Shown here piece after piece: positions 50,983 to 60,093 of a DNA stretch of 64,000 nt (position 1 is the first letter of the stretch; each line of letters starts with the position of its first letter). The notes under the pieces are model-generated. The model made no database searches and was not told the origin of the DNA. It worked only from the letters and a program-made list of their open reading frames with translations. Origin of the DNA: Citrobacter sp. Marseille-Q6884 (GTDB taxonomy: Bacteria; Pseudomonadota; Gammaproteobacteria; Enterobacterales; Enterobacteriaceae); contig NZ_CAMDRE010000002.1 of NCBI RefSeq assembly GCF_945906775.1, positions 1,674,001 to 1,738,000 on the forward strand, read 5' to 3'. The translations under genes were made by a program, and so were the position numbers.

Positions 50983-51588
50983 TTAGCGGGAAGAAGATGC
51001 TGTACAGAGTAACGCCCGCGAGCAAATTTGATCAAGCAATGCCTGTTGGTGACTGATGACGAGCATACCTAACGGACGACGCTGACATTCTTCAATAAGC
51101 AGCGCCCATATATCACGTTGAATGGAGGGGTCGAGCTGCGCGGTTATTTCATCTGCAATCAGAAAACGCGTGCGCGGGTCGAGCGCGCGGAGTATGGCAA
51201 TACGGGCCAGCTCGCCCCCAGAAAGCTGCCCTGGGCGACGGGTCAGCCACTCCGGGTTGATATGAAGACGGGCAAGCGTCTTCGCATCGGGATGCCAGGC
51301 ATCATGAACCGCATCTCCGGTACTTCGCCAGGGATTGAAGGTCAATTCCGGGTGTTGTGGGACAAGCTGCACCGGGCAATATTGGTGAACCGGCAGCGGC
51401 TTATCATCCACCAGAATGTCACCTGACGTTGGCTTTTGCCAACCGGCAAGTACGCGTCCTAACGTGGTTTTCCCGGTTCCGCTTGGGGCGCAAACGCCTA
51501 TGCGTTCCCCCCCTGCGAGCGAGAAGCTCAGGTTTTCCCACAATACTTTTCCGCCCTGGCGAATCACAACATTACGACAAGACAGCAT
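50983..51588 (-). CDS. ABC importer ATPase 2 (Opp/Nik type, DppF/NikE-like)
   Basis: Second ATPase of a peptide/nickel-type importer, 201 residues, shorter than usual because the C-terminal oligopeptide motif is missing. Start MLSCRNVVIRQGGKVLWENL. Walker A reads APSGTGKTT, with Ala where the first Gly is usual. The signature is LSGGELARIAI, and Walker B is FLIADEITAQLDP. The start overlaps the preceding gene by 17 bp. Last gene of the five-gene operon. Confidence 0.88.
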   Translation of the reverse strand: MLSCRNVVIRQGGKVLWENLSFSLAGGERIGVCAPSGTGKTTLGRVLAGWQKPTSGDILVDDKPLPVHQYCPVQLVPQHPELTFNPWRSTGDAVHDAWHPDAKTLARLHINPEWLTRRPGQLSGGELARIAILRALDPRTRFLIADEITAQLDPSIQRDIWALLIEECQRRPLGMLVISHQQALLDQICSRALLCTASSSR

Positions 51589-52366
51589 GCTGCTCTCCAA
51601 AAAGTTGATTTCGTTCAGGCAGCGCCCGCCATTGCCGTTGCAGGTGTTCACTGATTTCACCGCGCAAAAGCTGTTCTCTGCTCACGTTATCCGAGACCCG
51701 CCCCTGATGCAGCGCGACAATTCTGTCTGCGTGACGAGCCGCCAGTGTCAGGTCGTGCGTGACCCATAAAACGCCCCGCCCCTGCTCACACAACCCACGC
51801 AACTGCGCGAGCAACTGATTAGCCAACGGGGCATCAAGCCAGGCGGTAATTTCGTCAGCCAGAATATAGCGTGACTGACTCAGCCAGGCATGACATGCCA
51901 GCACGCGCTTGGCCATTCCACCGGACAGTTGCCGGGGGAAAGCCTCCAACACGCGCGAATCCAGTTGATTACGCTGGAGTAAATCGTCAATTTTCCCGGC
52001 ATTCCAGCGCTGACCGGCAAGCTGACTGGCTCTTCGCAAATGCTTTTCAATGCTGAGTAGCGGATTCAGCGCCTGGACGCCTTGCGGCACATAGCTAAAG
52101 GTATTCCCGCGACATGCCCGGATATCATGGCTATCCAGTGTTTTTCCATCAAGCGTAATAGCACCGTGAAAGCGTATATTCTCCGGCAAGAGATCGAGCA
52201 GGCATTGCAGCAGCAAGCTCTTGCCTTCACCGCTGCCGCCAACCAATGCCACCATCTCGCCAGGCGCGATATCAAAAGAGACATCCTGCAGCAACGATGA
52301 CCAGTTTTTCGCCCCGTACCAGCGATATCGCGCCACGTCCAGCGAGACCTGCCTCAAACTCAACAT
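51572..52366 (-). CDS. ABC importer ATPase 1 (Opp/Nik type, DppD/NikD-like)
   Basis: 264 residues starting MLSLRQVSLDVARYRWYG. Walker A GGSGEGKSLL, Q-loop region FSYVPQGVQALNPL, signature LSGGMAKRVLA, Walker B YILADEITAWLD, switch His in WVTHDLTLAARHAD. Fourth gene of the operon; it overlaps the second permease by 7 bp and the second ATPase by 17 bp. The two ATPases would form a heterodimer on the cytoplasmic face. Confidence 0.88.
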   Translation of the reverse strand: MLSLRQVSLDVARYRWYGAKNWSSLLQDVSFDIAPGEMVALVGGSGEGKSLLLQCLLDLLPENIRFHGAITLDGKTLDSHDIRACRGNTFSYVPQGVQALNPLLSIEKHLRRASQLAGQRWNAGKIDDLLQRNQLDSRVLEAFPRQLSGGMAKRVLACHAWLSQSRYILADEITAWLDAPLANQLLAQLRGLCEQGRGVLWVTHDLTLAARHADRIVALHQGRVSDNVSREQLLRGEISEHLQRQWRALPERNQLFGEQHAVLS

Positions 52367-53172
52367 GCGTCCCCCCTCAACCACAAACGATGCACAGCCC
52401 TGGCAAACTGATCAAACAGCATCACCAAACTAAATAGCATCAGCCCAGGAAACAGAACCAGCCACCAGTTACCATGGCTGATAAAACGCAACGCATCCGC
52501 CAGTAACAGCCCCAGCGAAGGCTCATGCGGCGCCAGACCAAAGCCCAAAAAACTTAACGCGGCGCTGTGCAAAACCGCATGTGGAAACATCAGCAACGTT
52601 CCCGTTAGCCACTGGGGTAATAGCGCAGGTAAATAGTGGTGGCGCCAACAGTAAAAGTGACCGTGACCCAGACGCAAAGTCAGTGTCAGATAGTCACTGT
52701 GTGCCACGCGCTCTGCTTCGGCACGCAGGATCAACGCCAGACGCGGCCAGTGCGTTAGCGCAACGGCCATGATCACACCCGTTTTGCCGCCGCCCAGCGT
52801 AAAACAGATCAAAATCAGCAACAGGAGATGTGGCATCGACAACATCGCATCGGTGATCAATCGCATAAGCACATCTAAACGCGGATGCAGACGCGAAATC
52901 GCCGCCATCAATAACGCAATAAAACCGCTGCATAATGCTGCGCCAATACCAATTTGCAGACTGGTTAACGCCCCCTGAAAGCACCGAATCCATAAGTCAC
53001 GCCCAAGATTATCAGTGCCAAACCAGTGCAGCGCATCCGGTGGCAGATGGCGGGCAAGGAGATCGACGTTCAATGGATTATCCAGCGTGGCTGAACCATA
53101 AACAGCGATAAAGAGTAAGCAGCTTGCAGACAGCAGAAGACGAATTAACGTCGGTGTCGGGTTATAGAGCAT
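52360..53172 (-). CDS. ABC importer permease 2 (Opp/Nik type, DppC/NikC-like)
   Basis: 270 residues starting MLYNPTPTLIRLLL. About six membrane helices. The N-terminal FGTDNLGRDLWIRCFQGALT is the typical DppC/NikC segment, and an EAA-type loop lies near ALSFLGFGLAPHEPSLG. It overlaps its neighbours by 11 and 7 bp, so the operon is translationally coupled. Confidence 0.88.
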   Translation of the reverse strand: MLYNPTPTLIRLLLSASCLLFIAVYGSATLDNPLNVDLLARHLPPDALHWFGTDNLGRDLWIRCFQGALTSLQIGIGAALCSGFIALLMAAISRLHPRLDVLMRLITDAMLSMPHLLLLILICFTLGGGKTGVIMAVALTHWPRLALILRAEAERVAHSDYLTLTLRLGHGHFYCWRHHYLPALLPQWLTGTLLMFPHAVLHSAALSFLGFGLAPHEPSLGLLLADALRFISHGNWWLVLFPGLMLFSLVMLFDQFARAVHRLWLRGDAC

Positions 53173-54136
53173 CAGGTCGCTCCAGCGCACGATTCAGTAA
53201 ATAAACAAACCAGCTCGAAAGTGAGTTGCCAATAAATACCAATACAGTACTGAACAATACGATCCCCATCAGTAACGGTAGATCGCCGCGTAATCCGGCA
53301 TCAATGGTGGCCTGGCCCAGGCCCGGATAGGCAAACACTTTTTCAGCCAGCAAGGCACCGCCAAACAACTCTCCCAGTGATGCAAACTGCAAGCACAATG
53401 CGGGTGTTATGGCATGACGCAGAACCTGATGACGCAAAAGCGACCATCCTTTGTCCCCCTGAGAACGGGCAAAACGCACAAAGTCACTTTTCATCACACT
53501 GGCAATGCTTTCTCGCGTATGCAGCGTAATTTGTCCCAGTCCCAACAAACTGAGTGCGCAAACGGGAAGCACAAGGTGACGCAGACGCTCAGTCAACGTC
53601 GCCATATCGCCATTATTGCCGGGCTCCCATGCGCAGCAAACGGGGAATACGGGCCAGCGCACCGCAAACAGCGCCAGCAGCAGCATGCCTATCCAAAAGG
53701 TCGGTAAGGACGACAGCAGGTAGCTGAGACGGCAGATCATTTTATCCGGCCAGCGGTTCAGGAAACGGCCAGCGAGAAATCCCATTGCCGTTCCCAGCAA
53801 ACCGGACATCAGCCACGCCCCGCTAAGCAGCGCGAACGATGTCGCAAAGCGCTCTTTGATCACGCTGGCTACCGGCGCATTGAACAGCATGGAGTAGCCC
53901 AAATCACCTTGCAGGACACGAATAAACCAGTGACCAAAACGTTCCCACAACGGCTGATCGAGTCCCCAGCGCGCTGCAATACGCGCATATTGTTCAGGCG
54001 GAACATGCAAAAGATCATTGCCAATGTAAGCACGAATCGGATCGACCGGCGAAAAGCTGAGCAATATGAAGGTGCCAGCCGCAACCAGCACCAACAACAC
54101 CATCAACCGCAGAAAATGCCCCAGGACAGACTTCAT
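53162..54136 (-). CDS. ABC importer permease 1 (Opp/Nik type, DppB/NikB-like)
   Basis: 324 residues starting MKSVLGHFLRLMVLLVLVAA. About six membrane helices. Family blocks are FSPVDPIRAYIGND, WGLDQPLWERFGHWF and the EAA-type loop KSDFVRFARSQGDKGWSLLR. Its ATG overlaps the stop of the binding-protein gene by 1 bp (TGATG). Confidence 0.88.
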   Translation of the reverse strand: MKSVLGHFLRLMVLLVLVAAGTFILLSFSPVDPIRAYIGNDLLHVPPEQYARIAARWGLDQPLWERFGHWFIRVLQGDLGYSMLFNAPVASVIKERFATSFALLSGAWLMSGLLGTAMGFLAGRFLNRWPDKMICRLSYLLSSLPTFWIGMLLLALFAVRWPVFPVCCAWEPGNNGDMATLTERLRHLVLPVCALSLLGLGQITLHTRESIASVMKSDFVRFARSQGDKGWSLLRHQVLRHAITPALCLQFASLGELFGGALLAEKVFAYPGLGQATIDAGLRGDLPLLMGIVLFSTVLVFIGNSLSSWFVYLLNRALERPDAL

Positions 54137-55743
54137 CAACGGCAGGTCCAGGTCCATTCATCAAGGTTATTGAGCAGTGACCAGCTACCGTGAATTTCCG
54201 GTGCGCCTTTACCTAAGTCAATACACGGATTTGCCAGATAGGTGTGCTGGATATTCAGCAACCATGCCCACGCCGCATCACCCTGAACGCCAGCGCCTTG
54301 TTTTCCATCCCACTCAACCTGTTGCCAGAAAGGCAACGCTTTCTGCCAGTCCGGGGCATCGATAGCCTGTTTGAGATGCTGTTCAACGACCGGATTGCTG
54401 TAGTAGCCCGGGTTGTAGTATTCAACTCCCGCCGCCTGTCCACTGTAGTGATGGAAAAGCTCCATCGGATCCAGACTCCCCCAGCCAAACAGCGTTGGGT
54501 TTGCATGCATGTGACGCTCAACGGTCTCCCAGCTTCCTGATTGTAGCGAAATGTCGATACCCACCGGCGCCAGCATGGCACGCACGGCTTCGGCTAAATC
54601 CCGGCGCGTACTGTCACCGCTGGCATACCATAAGGTCAGACGTGCTTCTTTGCCGTCTTTTACACGTACCCCATCTTTACCTGTTTTCCAGCCAGCCTGT
54701 TCCAGGATAGCACGTGCTTTTTCGCTGTCGCCATCTTTGAAATTAACCGCTGTTCCCTGCCATGGAAGCCCCTGAACGGCGCTGTATGCGGGAATGGCAT
54801 GCCCTTCCATAACCTGCCCGGCAAGTTGTTTGCGATCGATGGCGTAGTTGATGGCGCGTCGGATAGCAATGTCCGCGGTAATATCGTTACCGACAGGATT
54901 CCCGTTGGCATCTTTTTTACCGGCGGGAACCATTGGGAACACAATGCCCCGGTTTTCTACGCTATCGCGAACCCAGAGCTTAAGGTTCTGCTGCTGAGGC
55001 GCGACTGCCATTGATGGCGCGATGCGTACCAGACCCAGCTGGCCACTGCGCGCGGCGGCATAAGCGTTATCTTCATCCAGGAAGACAAACACCAGTCGAC
55101 TGAAATCGTTTTTCTTACCGGCATACCAGGGGTTAGCCTCGACGATCAGCTGTTGTCCGGGCTGAAAACTCACCAACCGATAAGGGCCTGCGCCAATCGG
55201 ATTCCGGGCAAAGGTTTTTTCGTCATATCGTTTTGCCGGGACAATCCCTAACGATCCCAGCACGTTGACAAAGGTACTCTGAGGGCTGCGCAGCGAGATT
55301 TCGACGGTGCGGTTGTCGATCAATCGGGCATCGGTGAAGTTCCCCATGTCGATTTTTCCACCACTTTTCGCAGCTTTGTTATAGGTGAACACGACATCTT
55401 CTGCCGTTAATGGGGAGCCATCAGAGAATTTGAGATTAGGTTTGAGCGTTAACGTCCAGGTTTTACCGTCAGCACTGGTCTCGACGTTTTCCGTCAACAA
55501 GTTTCCCCAGCTCATATCTGCATTCTGTTTTAATAATGGCGCATGCAGAAGCAGATAGCTGCCATGGCTCCAGCCCAACATGGGATCAAACCCTTCCGTT
55601 GGCTCCGGTCCAATGGCCAGCTTCAATGTCTGGCCTTCGACCGCCTTTTGCGCAGCGAATAGGGGTGAGGTCAATGCGAGGGTTAGTGCACACGTAAGCA
55701 GTGCCAGCTTGCCTTTAATCATTAGCTTATCCAGATTTTGCAT
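54136..55743 (-). CDS. ABC importer periplasmic binding protein (Opp/Nik type, SBP family 5)
   Basis: 535 residues, class C solute-binding protein. Signal peptide MQNLDKLMIKGKLALLTCAL to LFAAQ; the mature start is KAVEGQTLKLAIGPEPTEGF. Family blocks include LTLKPNLKFSDGSPLTAEDV and IRRAINYAIDRKQLAGQVM. The ATG at 55743 is chosen: in-frame GTG (55764) and ATG (55722) are alternatives. A 7-codon reading frame with a good ribosome site ends 7 bp before it. First gene of the operon. It is divergent from a CirA-like TonB-dependent receptor. Likely ligand: a peptide, a metal-chelate or a siderophore fragment; not decidable from sequence. Confidence 0.88.
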   Translation of the reverse strand: MQNLDKLMIKGKLALLTCALTLALTSPLFAAQKAVEGQTLKLAIGPEPTEGFDPMLGWSHGSYLLLHAPLLKQNADMSWGNLLTENVETSADGKTWTLTLKPNLKFSDGSPLTAEDVVFTYNKAAKSGGKIDMGNFTDARLIDNRTVEISLRSPQSTFVNVLGSLGIVPAKRYDEKTFARNPIGAGPYRLVSFQPGQQLIVEANPWYAGKKNDFSRLVFVFLDEDNAYAAARSGQLGLVRIAPSMAVAPQQQNLKLWVRDSVENRGIVFPMVPAGKKDANGNPVGNDITADIAIRRAINYAIDRKQLAGQVMEGHAIPAYSAVQGLPWQGTAVNFKDGDSEKARAILEQAGWKTGKDGVRVKDGKEARLTLWYASGDSTRRDLAEAVRAMLAPVGIDISLQSGSWETVERHMHANPTLFGWGSLDPMELFHHYSGQAAGVEYYNPGYYSNPVVEQHLKQAIDAPDWQKALPFWQQVEWDGKQGAGVQGDAAWAWLLNIQHTYLANPCIDLGKGAPEIHGSWSLLNNLDEWTWTCR

Positions 55744-55750
55744 TATTTTT

Positions 55751-55774
55751 TTATTCCCGATCACGACGCCACAT
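55751..55774 (-). other. Short upstream reading frame (MWRRDRE) before the ABC operon
   Basis: ATG at 55774 with AGGAG 11 bp upstream reads MWRRDRE and stops at 55751, 7 bp before the ATG of the binding-protein gene, which has no ribosome site of its own. It could be a leader that couples translation into the operon. Arg codons are CGT, CGT and CGG. Interpretation is inference. Confidence 0.4.
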
Positions 55775-55845
55775 CGTTGACCGGTCTCCTGGGGAAGGGA
55801 TTATGGAGGACAATTTTGATGAAAAAAATGATACAGCGCAGAAAA

Positions 55846-55873
55846 GTATGACGATTTTTAAAAAACGTCATAC
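55846..55873. promoter_or_regulatory. Near-perfect palindrome in the ABC-operon/receptor intergenic region
   Basis: GTATGACG and CGTCATAC flank the AT-rich centre ATTTTTAAAAAA (28 bp in all). It is positioned like an operator about 100 bp upstream of the binding-protein gene. It is not the Fur or Zur pattern. The regulator is unknown. Confidence 0.5.
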
Positions 55874-55882
55874 GAGTTTCTA

Positions 55883-55990
55883 ATGTTCCGCAACGTCATG
55901 CCATGGTGGAGAGAAGCTATCTCTTTCATCGACCCTGACGTAGCCAACGCCATTGAGGATAAAGAAAACCGTTTTGCCGGCAACGATTAG
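55883..55990 (+). pseudogene. Possible short gene or gene remnant
   Basis: A 35-codon frame reading MFRNVMPWWREAISFIDPDV then ANAIEDKENRFAGND has coding-like composition in an otherwise AT-rich intergenic stretch, and is collinear with the receptor gene. No ribosome site is visible. It may be the leftover end of a deleted gene. Not recognised. Confidence 0.25.
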
Positions 55991-56084
55991 CGGCGTTAGC
56001 GTTTCTTTCTTAACTCAAATTCATGACAATTTATGTATGTTTATTCAAGATAGATACAGAAAGTGACAAGTTATGTAAATATGT

Positions 56085-56110
56085 AATGATAATTATTTGT
56101 ATTATCATTA
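56085..56110 (+). promoter_or_regulatory. Fur box upstream of the TonB-dependent receptor
   Basis: AATGATAAT and ATTATCATT are mirrored over TATTTGT. The GATAAT/ATTATC repeats fit the Fur consensus (GATAATGATAATCATTATC). It lies 49 bp before the receptor ATG, over the expected promoter. Confidence 0.8.
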
Positions 56111-56159
56111 GCGTCGATTATCTTACTGCCTTTGAATTTTTAACAAAGGAAGTTTGACT

Positions 56160-58247
56160 ATGCGTTTAAAACCTGTTGCCTCTGTCGTTCTGTCCTGTCT
56201 AGGTTTCACCAGCCCGTTTGTCTTCGCGGAAGACGTGATGGTGGTGACCGCCTCTGGTTACGAAAAAAAAATCACTAACGCCGCCGCCAGCGTTTCCGTT
56301 ATTTCACAGCAAGAATTACAATCCAATAAATATAATGACTTAGGTGAAGCCCTTCGTGCGGTTGAAGGGGTCGATGTTGAAAGTAGCACGGGTAAAACCG
56401 GCGGTCTGGAGATTAGCATTCGCGGGATGCCTGCCAGCTATACCCTGATCCTGATAGACGGTATTCGCCAAAACGGGAGCAGCGACGTTACGCCCAATGG
56501 CTTCTCAGCCATGAATACCAGTTTTATGCCGCCACTTGCGGCGATTGACCATATCGAAGTGATCCGCGGCCCCATGTCTACGCTCTATGGCTCAGATGCG
56601 ATTGGTGGTGTTGTGAATATCATTACCAAAAAAAGCACGGACAAATGGAGCACTTCCATCAATACCGGCGTAAATCTGCAGGAAAGTAATAAATGGGGTA
56701 ACAGCACGGTCGCCAACTTTTGGTCAAGTGGACCGCTAGTGGCTGGCGTGCTGGATATGCAGGTACGAGGGAGCACAACACAGCGACAGGGTTCGAGCGT
56801 CACTTCTCTGAGCGATACCGCATCAACACGCGTACCTTATCCTACGGAATCTGAAAATTATAATATCGGTACACGTCTGGACTGGAAAACCAGTGCGAAC
56901 AATACGCTCTGGCTGGATCTTGACTCCGCGAGACAGCGTTACGATAACGCAGACGGTCAGTTAGGTAACCTGACCGGGGGATATGATAAAACGCTGCGCT
57001 ATGAGCGTAATAAAGTGACCCTCGGGCACGATACCGCATTAACCTTTGGTACCTGGAAATCCTCCCTCGGCTGGAATAAAACCGAGAACAAAGGCCGACA
57101 ACTGGTCTCCTCCGCACTCACGCCTGAGAACGCGTCCCGCGCCGGTGATGCCCGCGAACTGAAAAATACTAACGTCATTCTGGATTCCCTGCTGCTGACA
57201 CCTTTGGGTGACTCACACATGTTAACGCTGGGCGGTGAATACTGGGATGCCCGAATGAAAGACGGCGTCGTGCTGGCGAATACCGGGGAGACATTCCACC
57301 AGAAAACATGGGCAGCTTACGCTGAAGATGAATGGCATATCCTCGATTCTCTGGCGTTAACCGCCGGGACACGCTATGAGCATAACGATGTCTTTGGCGG
57401 ACATCTCAGTCCACGCGCTTATCTGGTCTGGGATGTTTCAGAAGCGTGGACGCTTAAAGGCGGCGTCACGACTGGTTATAAAGCCCCGTCACTCAGCCAA
57501 CTCCACAAAGGAATCAGTGGCGTGACCGCTCAGGGAACGGTTAACACCATCGGTAACCCGGATCTGAAACCGGAAGAAAGTACCAGCTATGAAACCGGAC
57601 TGTACTACGATAACGATGCAGGATTGAACGCCAACATTACCGGCTTCTATACGGAGTACACGAATAAAATTGTTTCGTACGCGATTGATGATAATACCAA
57701 CAGTTACACCAACAGCGGTAAAGCAAGAACGGATGGTGTTGAATTCGCCAGTACCTTCCCTCTCTGGTCTGACGTACTGAGTTTATCCCTTAATTACACT
57801 TATACTCAGAGCAAACAAAAAGATGGCGAGAATAAAGGCGCGCCGTTGAGCTACACCCCTAAACATATGGCTAACGCGCGTTTGAACTGGCAGGCGACAG
57901 AAGAGATGACTGCCTGGCTGAGCGCCCGTTATCGTGGCAAAGCCCCGCGTTTTACTGAGAATTATGATAACCTCAGCGCGGTACAAAAGGCGGTATATGA
58001 CGACAAGGGGGCAAATTTAAAAGCCTGGACCGTTCTCGATATGGGAATGTCTTATAAACTGACCAAAGACCTGACGCTCAATACGGCAGTGAATAACCTG
58101 CTGGATAAAGACTTTAGCGAAGTCAAACTGTATCAGGTGGGACGCAGTAGCACATATGCAGGCGACTATTACCAGACGGCACAATCCACCACCGGGTACG
58201 TAAACCCGGGTCGCAACTACTGGGTATCGCTAAACTATCAGTTCTGA
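56160..58247 (+). CDS. CirA-like TonB-dependent outer-membrane receptor
   Basis: 695 residues starting MRLKPVASVVLSCLGFTSPF (signal peptide to FA). A TonB box follows at EDVMVVTAS, then the plug domain (AASVSVISQQELQ, SIRGMPASYTLILIDGIRQN, IDHIEVIRGPMSTLYGSDAI and GGVVNIITKKS) and a 22-strand barrel ending in aromatic phenylalanine (YWVSLNYQF). Plug and barrel resemble CirA, the catecholate/linear-enterobactin receptor, but it is clearly distinct. AAAGGA lies 9 bp before the ATG; a TTG two codons earlier is less likely. A Fur box is upstream. It is divergent from the Opp-type importer. Confidence 0.92.
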   Translation: MRLKPVASVVLSCLGFTSPFVFAEDVMVVTASGYEKKITNAAASVSVISQQELQSNKYNDLGEALRAVEGVDVESSTGKTGGLEISIRGMPASYTLILIDGIRQNGSSDVTPNGFSAMNTSFMPPLAAIDHIEVIRGPMSTLYGSDAIGGVVNIITKKSTDKWSTSINTGVNLQESNKWGNSTVANFWSSGPLVAGVLDMQVRGSTTQRQGSSVTSLSDTASTRVPYPTESENYNIGTRLDWKTSANNTLWLDLDSARQRYDNADGQLGNLTGGYDKTLRYERNKVTLGHDTALTFGTWKSSLGWNKTENKGRQLVSSALTPENASRAGDARELKNTNVILDSLLLTPLGDSHMLTLGGEYWDARMKDGVVLANTGETFHQKTWAAYAEDEWHILDSLALTAGTRYEHNDVFGGHLSPRAYLVWDVSEAWTLKGGVTTGYKAPSLSQLHKGISGVTAQGTVNTIGNPDLKPEESTSYETGLYYDNDAGLNANITGFYTEYTNKIVSYAIDDNTNSYTNSGKARTDGVEFASTFPLWSDVLSLSLNYTYTQSKQKDGENKGAPLSYTPKHMANARLNWQATEEMTAWLSARYRGKAPRFTENYDNLSAVQKAVYDDKGANLKAWTVLDMGMSYKLTKDLTLNTAVNNLLDKDFSEVKLYQVGRSSTYAGDYYQTAQSTTGYVNPGRNYWVSLNYQF

Positions 58248-58265
58248 TTTATTTCGTGTGACCTG

Positions 58266-58289
58266 CCGGGCTACCGTTGTGTAGCCCGG
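58266..58289. terminator. Hairpin between the receptor and the diguanylate cyclase gene
   Basis: CCGGGCTAC-CGTTGT-GTAGCCCGG, a 9-bp perfect stem between convergent genes; REP-like, without a T-run. Confidence 0.65.
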
Positions 58290-58301
58290 ATACCACCATC
58301 A

Positions 58302-59819
58302 CTAATGACGTTCGGCGTATTTGCTGCGCTTATGTTGATAAAGTAAACAGTCTGCTTTCAGCATCGCCAACTCAAGCGTATCTCCCGGCTGCAGCTGATG
58401 CGCTCCCCAGGAAAACGCCACCAGCTTATCGGGGTCAAGGGTGAGCAATTGCTCGTGCATCCGGGTTATCACATCACGTGATTTATTCAGTGAATAATCG
58501 ATAAGAATCAGACAGAACTCATCGCCCCCCAGCCTGATACCGTAGTCGCTTTTGCGAATAGCATTCCCCAGCGCTAACCCCAGGATTTGTATCGCCTTAT
58601 CCCCCATATGATGGCCGAGTGAGTCATTGATTTTTTTCAGCCCATCACTGTCAATGGCGATGACCGTGACGGGGATATTTCGGTCCACCAGCGCGCAAAT
58701 TTTTTTTTCAAATTCAGGGGTAATGATTTTTCTATTGTATAACCCCGTCATGGCATCCGTAATGTTATCTCTGGAAAGCGATTCCTGCCTGATAAGCTGC
58801 TTGCGGGCATAGCGACATAACGTCCAGGTTCCCATGAGGTACAGGATAAACAGCCAAAAGTTGGCGATAATGACGTAAATAGCATCCAGCTTCACATGAA
58901 GCGTGTAATACTGGGTGATATTATCCTGATAACTGATCAAATCAAAAGATTTTAATTCCGGCTTATGAAAAATAATATTCGCGCCCGTGGCATTGTCCGT
59001 CACGAACAGTGACAGAAATTTCCATAGCAACGGGCGGTCAGCCGTTTGAAACGAAACCACAAGGTCATTAATATTAACATCAGTGATCAGAATACCCTTC
59101 ACCTTATCCCCCAGAAATACCGGGGTAAGCATGCTGATAATATTATTTCGGGTATAACCATCCTGATAGATATGAGAGACCACACTTTCTCCGCGAATAA
59201 GATCATCAAGCGCACGATCATCAATGGTTATAGTGTGTGCGCTACGCGCGATATTGATACCCCGGCCATTATTAACTAACCAGTTGCTGAAGGTATAGTC
59301 ACGCGTATTAACCAATCTGTTGATGTAGATGTAATTATGTGACAGATCGATATAGTACCTGATATTTCTGAAGGCATAACTGGTGTAGTTCGAAAAACTG
59401 TATTTCGGTAAGACAGAGCTTTCATTACCCTGAATAATGGCCATTGCCCCTATGTCGCGTCCCCATTCGTTACACGATTTATTATGGGTCTGCAAGGTTC
59501 CTTCAAGGTTTTTCATGGTCTTTGACAGAAGATTGAATCCGTATATATTGCCTTGATTTTCAATATGTCGACATATTTCTGCCAGTTCACCCTCGGACAG
59601 CCGGTTTGAGAATGTGCGGGTATAAAATTCCCGTGAAAGCCGGGTAGCAATGTTCTGGCTGATGGACTCTTCATGGAACAGCGCAGACTTCCCATTTTCA
59701 GCGACATATCCCATATAGTTTTGTAAGTTGCGCGCTTCATGGAGAGCCAGAGCGGTAAATAAAGACGTTGTACAAACAACAATCAATATTATGGCACTGA
59801 TATATTTTTGCCTGGACAA
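58302..59819 (-). CDS. Membrane-bound GGDEF diguanylate cyclase, DgcJ-like
   Basis: 505 residues from a TTG at 59819 preceded by AAGGAG 9 bp upstream. The upstream open frame to 59903 has no ribosome site and no family resemblance. One membrane segment follows the start (YISAIILIVVCTTSLFTALA), then a periplasmic sensor of about 280 residues, a second membrane segment (FWLFILYLMGTWTLC) and GGDEF with an intact active site RLGGDEFCLIL and I-site RKSD. It shares the sensor layout of DgcJ (NxTxxYNRKxxTPE junction, EGTLQTHNKSC) and is probably a paralogue of it. Divergent from a c-di-GMP phosphodiesterase gene. Confidence 0.88.
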   Translation of the reverse strand: MSRQKYISAIILIVVCTTSLFTALALHEARNLQNYMGYVAENGKSALFHEESISQNIATRLSREFYTRTFSNRLSEGELAEICRHIENQGNIYGFNLLSKTMKNLEGTLQTHNKSCNEWGRDIGAMAIIQGNESSVLPKYSFSNYTSYAFRNIRYYIDLSHNYIYINRLVNTRDYTFSNWLVNNGRGINIARSAHTITIDDRALDDLIRGESVVSHIYQDGYTRNNIISMLTPVFLGDKVKGILITDVNINDLVVSFQTADRPLLWKFLSLFVTDNATGANIIFHKPELKSFDLISYQDNITQYYTLHVKLDAIYVIIANFWLFILYLMGTWTLCRYARKQLIRQESLSRDNITDAMTGLYNRKIITPEFEKKICALVDRNIPVTVIAIDSDGLKKINDSLGHHMGDKAIQILGLALGNAIRKSDYGIRLGGDEFCLILIDYSLNKSRDVITRMHEQLLTLDPDKLVAFSWGAHQLQPGDTLELAMLKADCLLYQHKRSKYAERH

Positions 59820-60093
59820 GATGGCTAACTCCTTGTTGTACCACCAGGAAATTGCCTGAAGTATAGCACTAATCGCTTCTTCGCGAGCGGATGATAAACA
59901 CAATGCTTAACGTCAGGGATAAGCCTCCCCTTCTCCTGCGATGCTTCTCAGGGCAAGGCGTAAAAATAGAGTAGAAATGTCGTTGGGTTCATGGATATTT
60001 TTTATTCTGTCTACCATGCTTTCTCTACTCGTGAATTTAATCGAGTCAATATCAAAAAGATAGAAGTGACTACTTTTGGCTGAGGACCCGATG

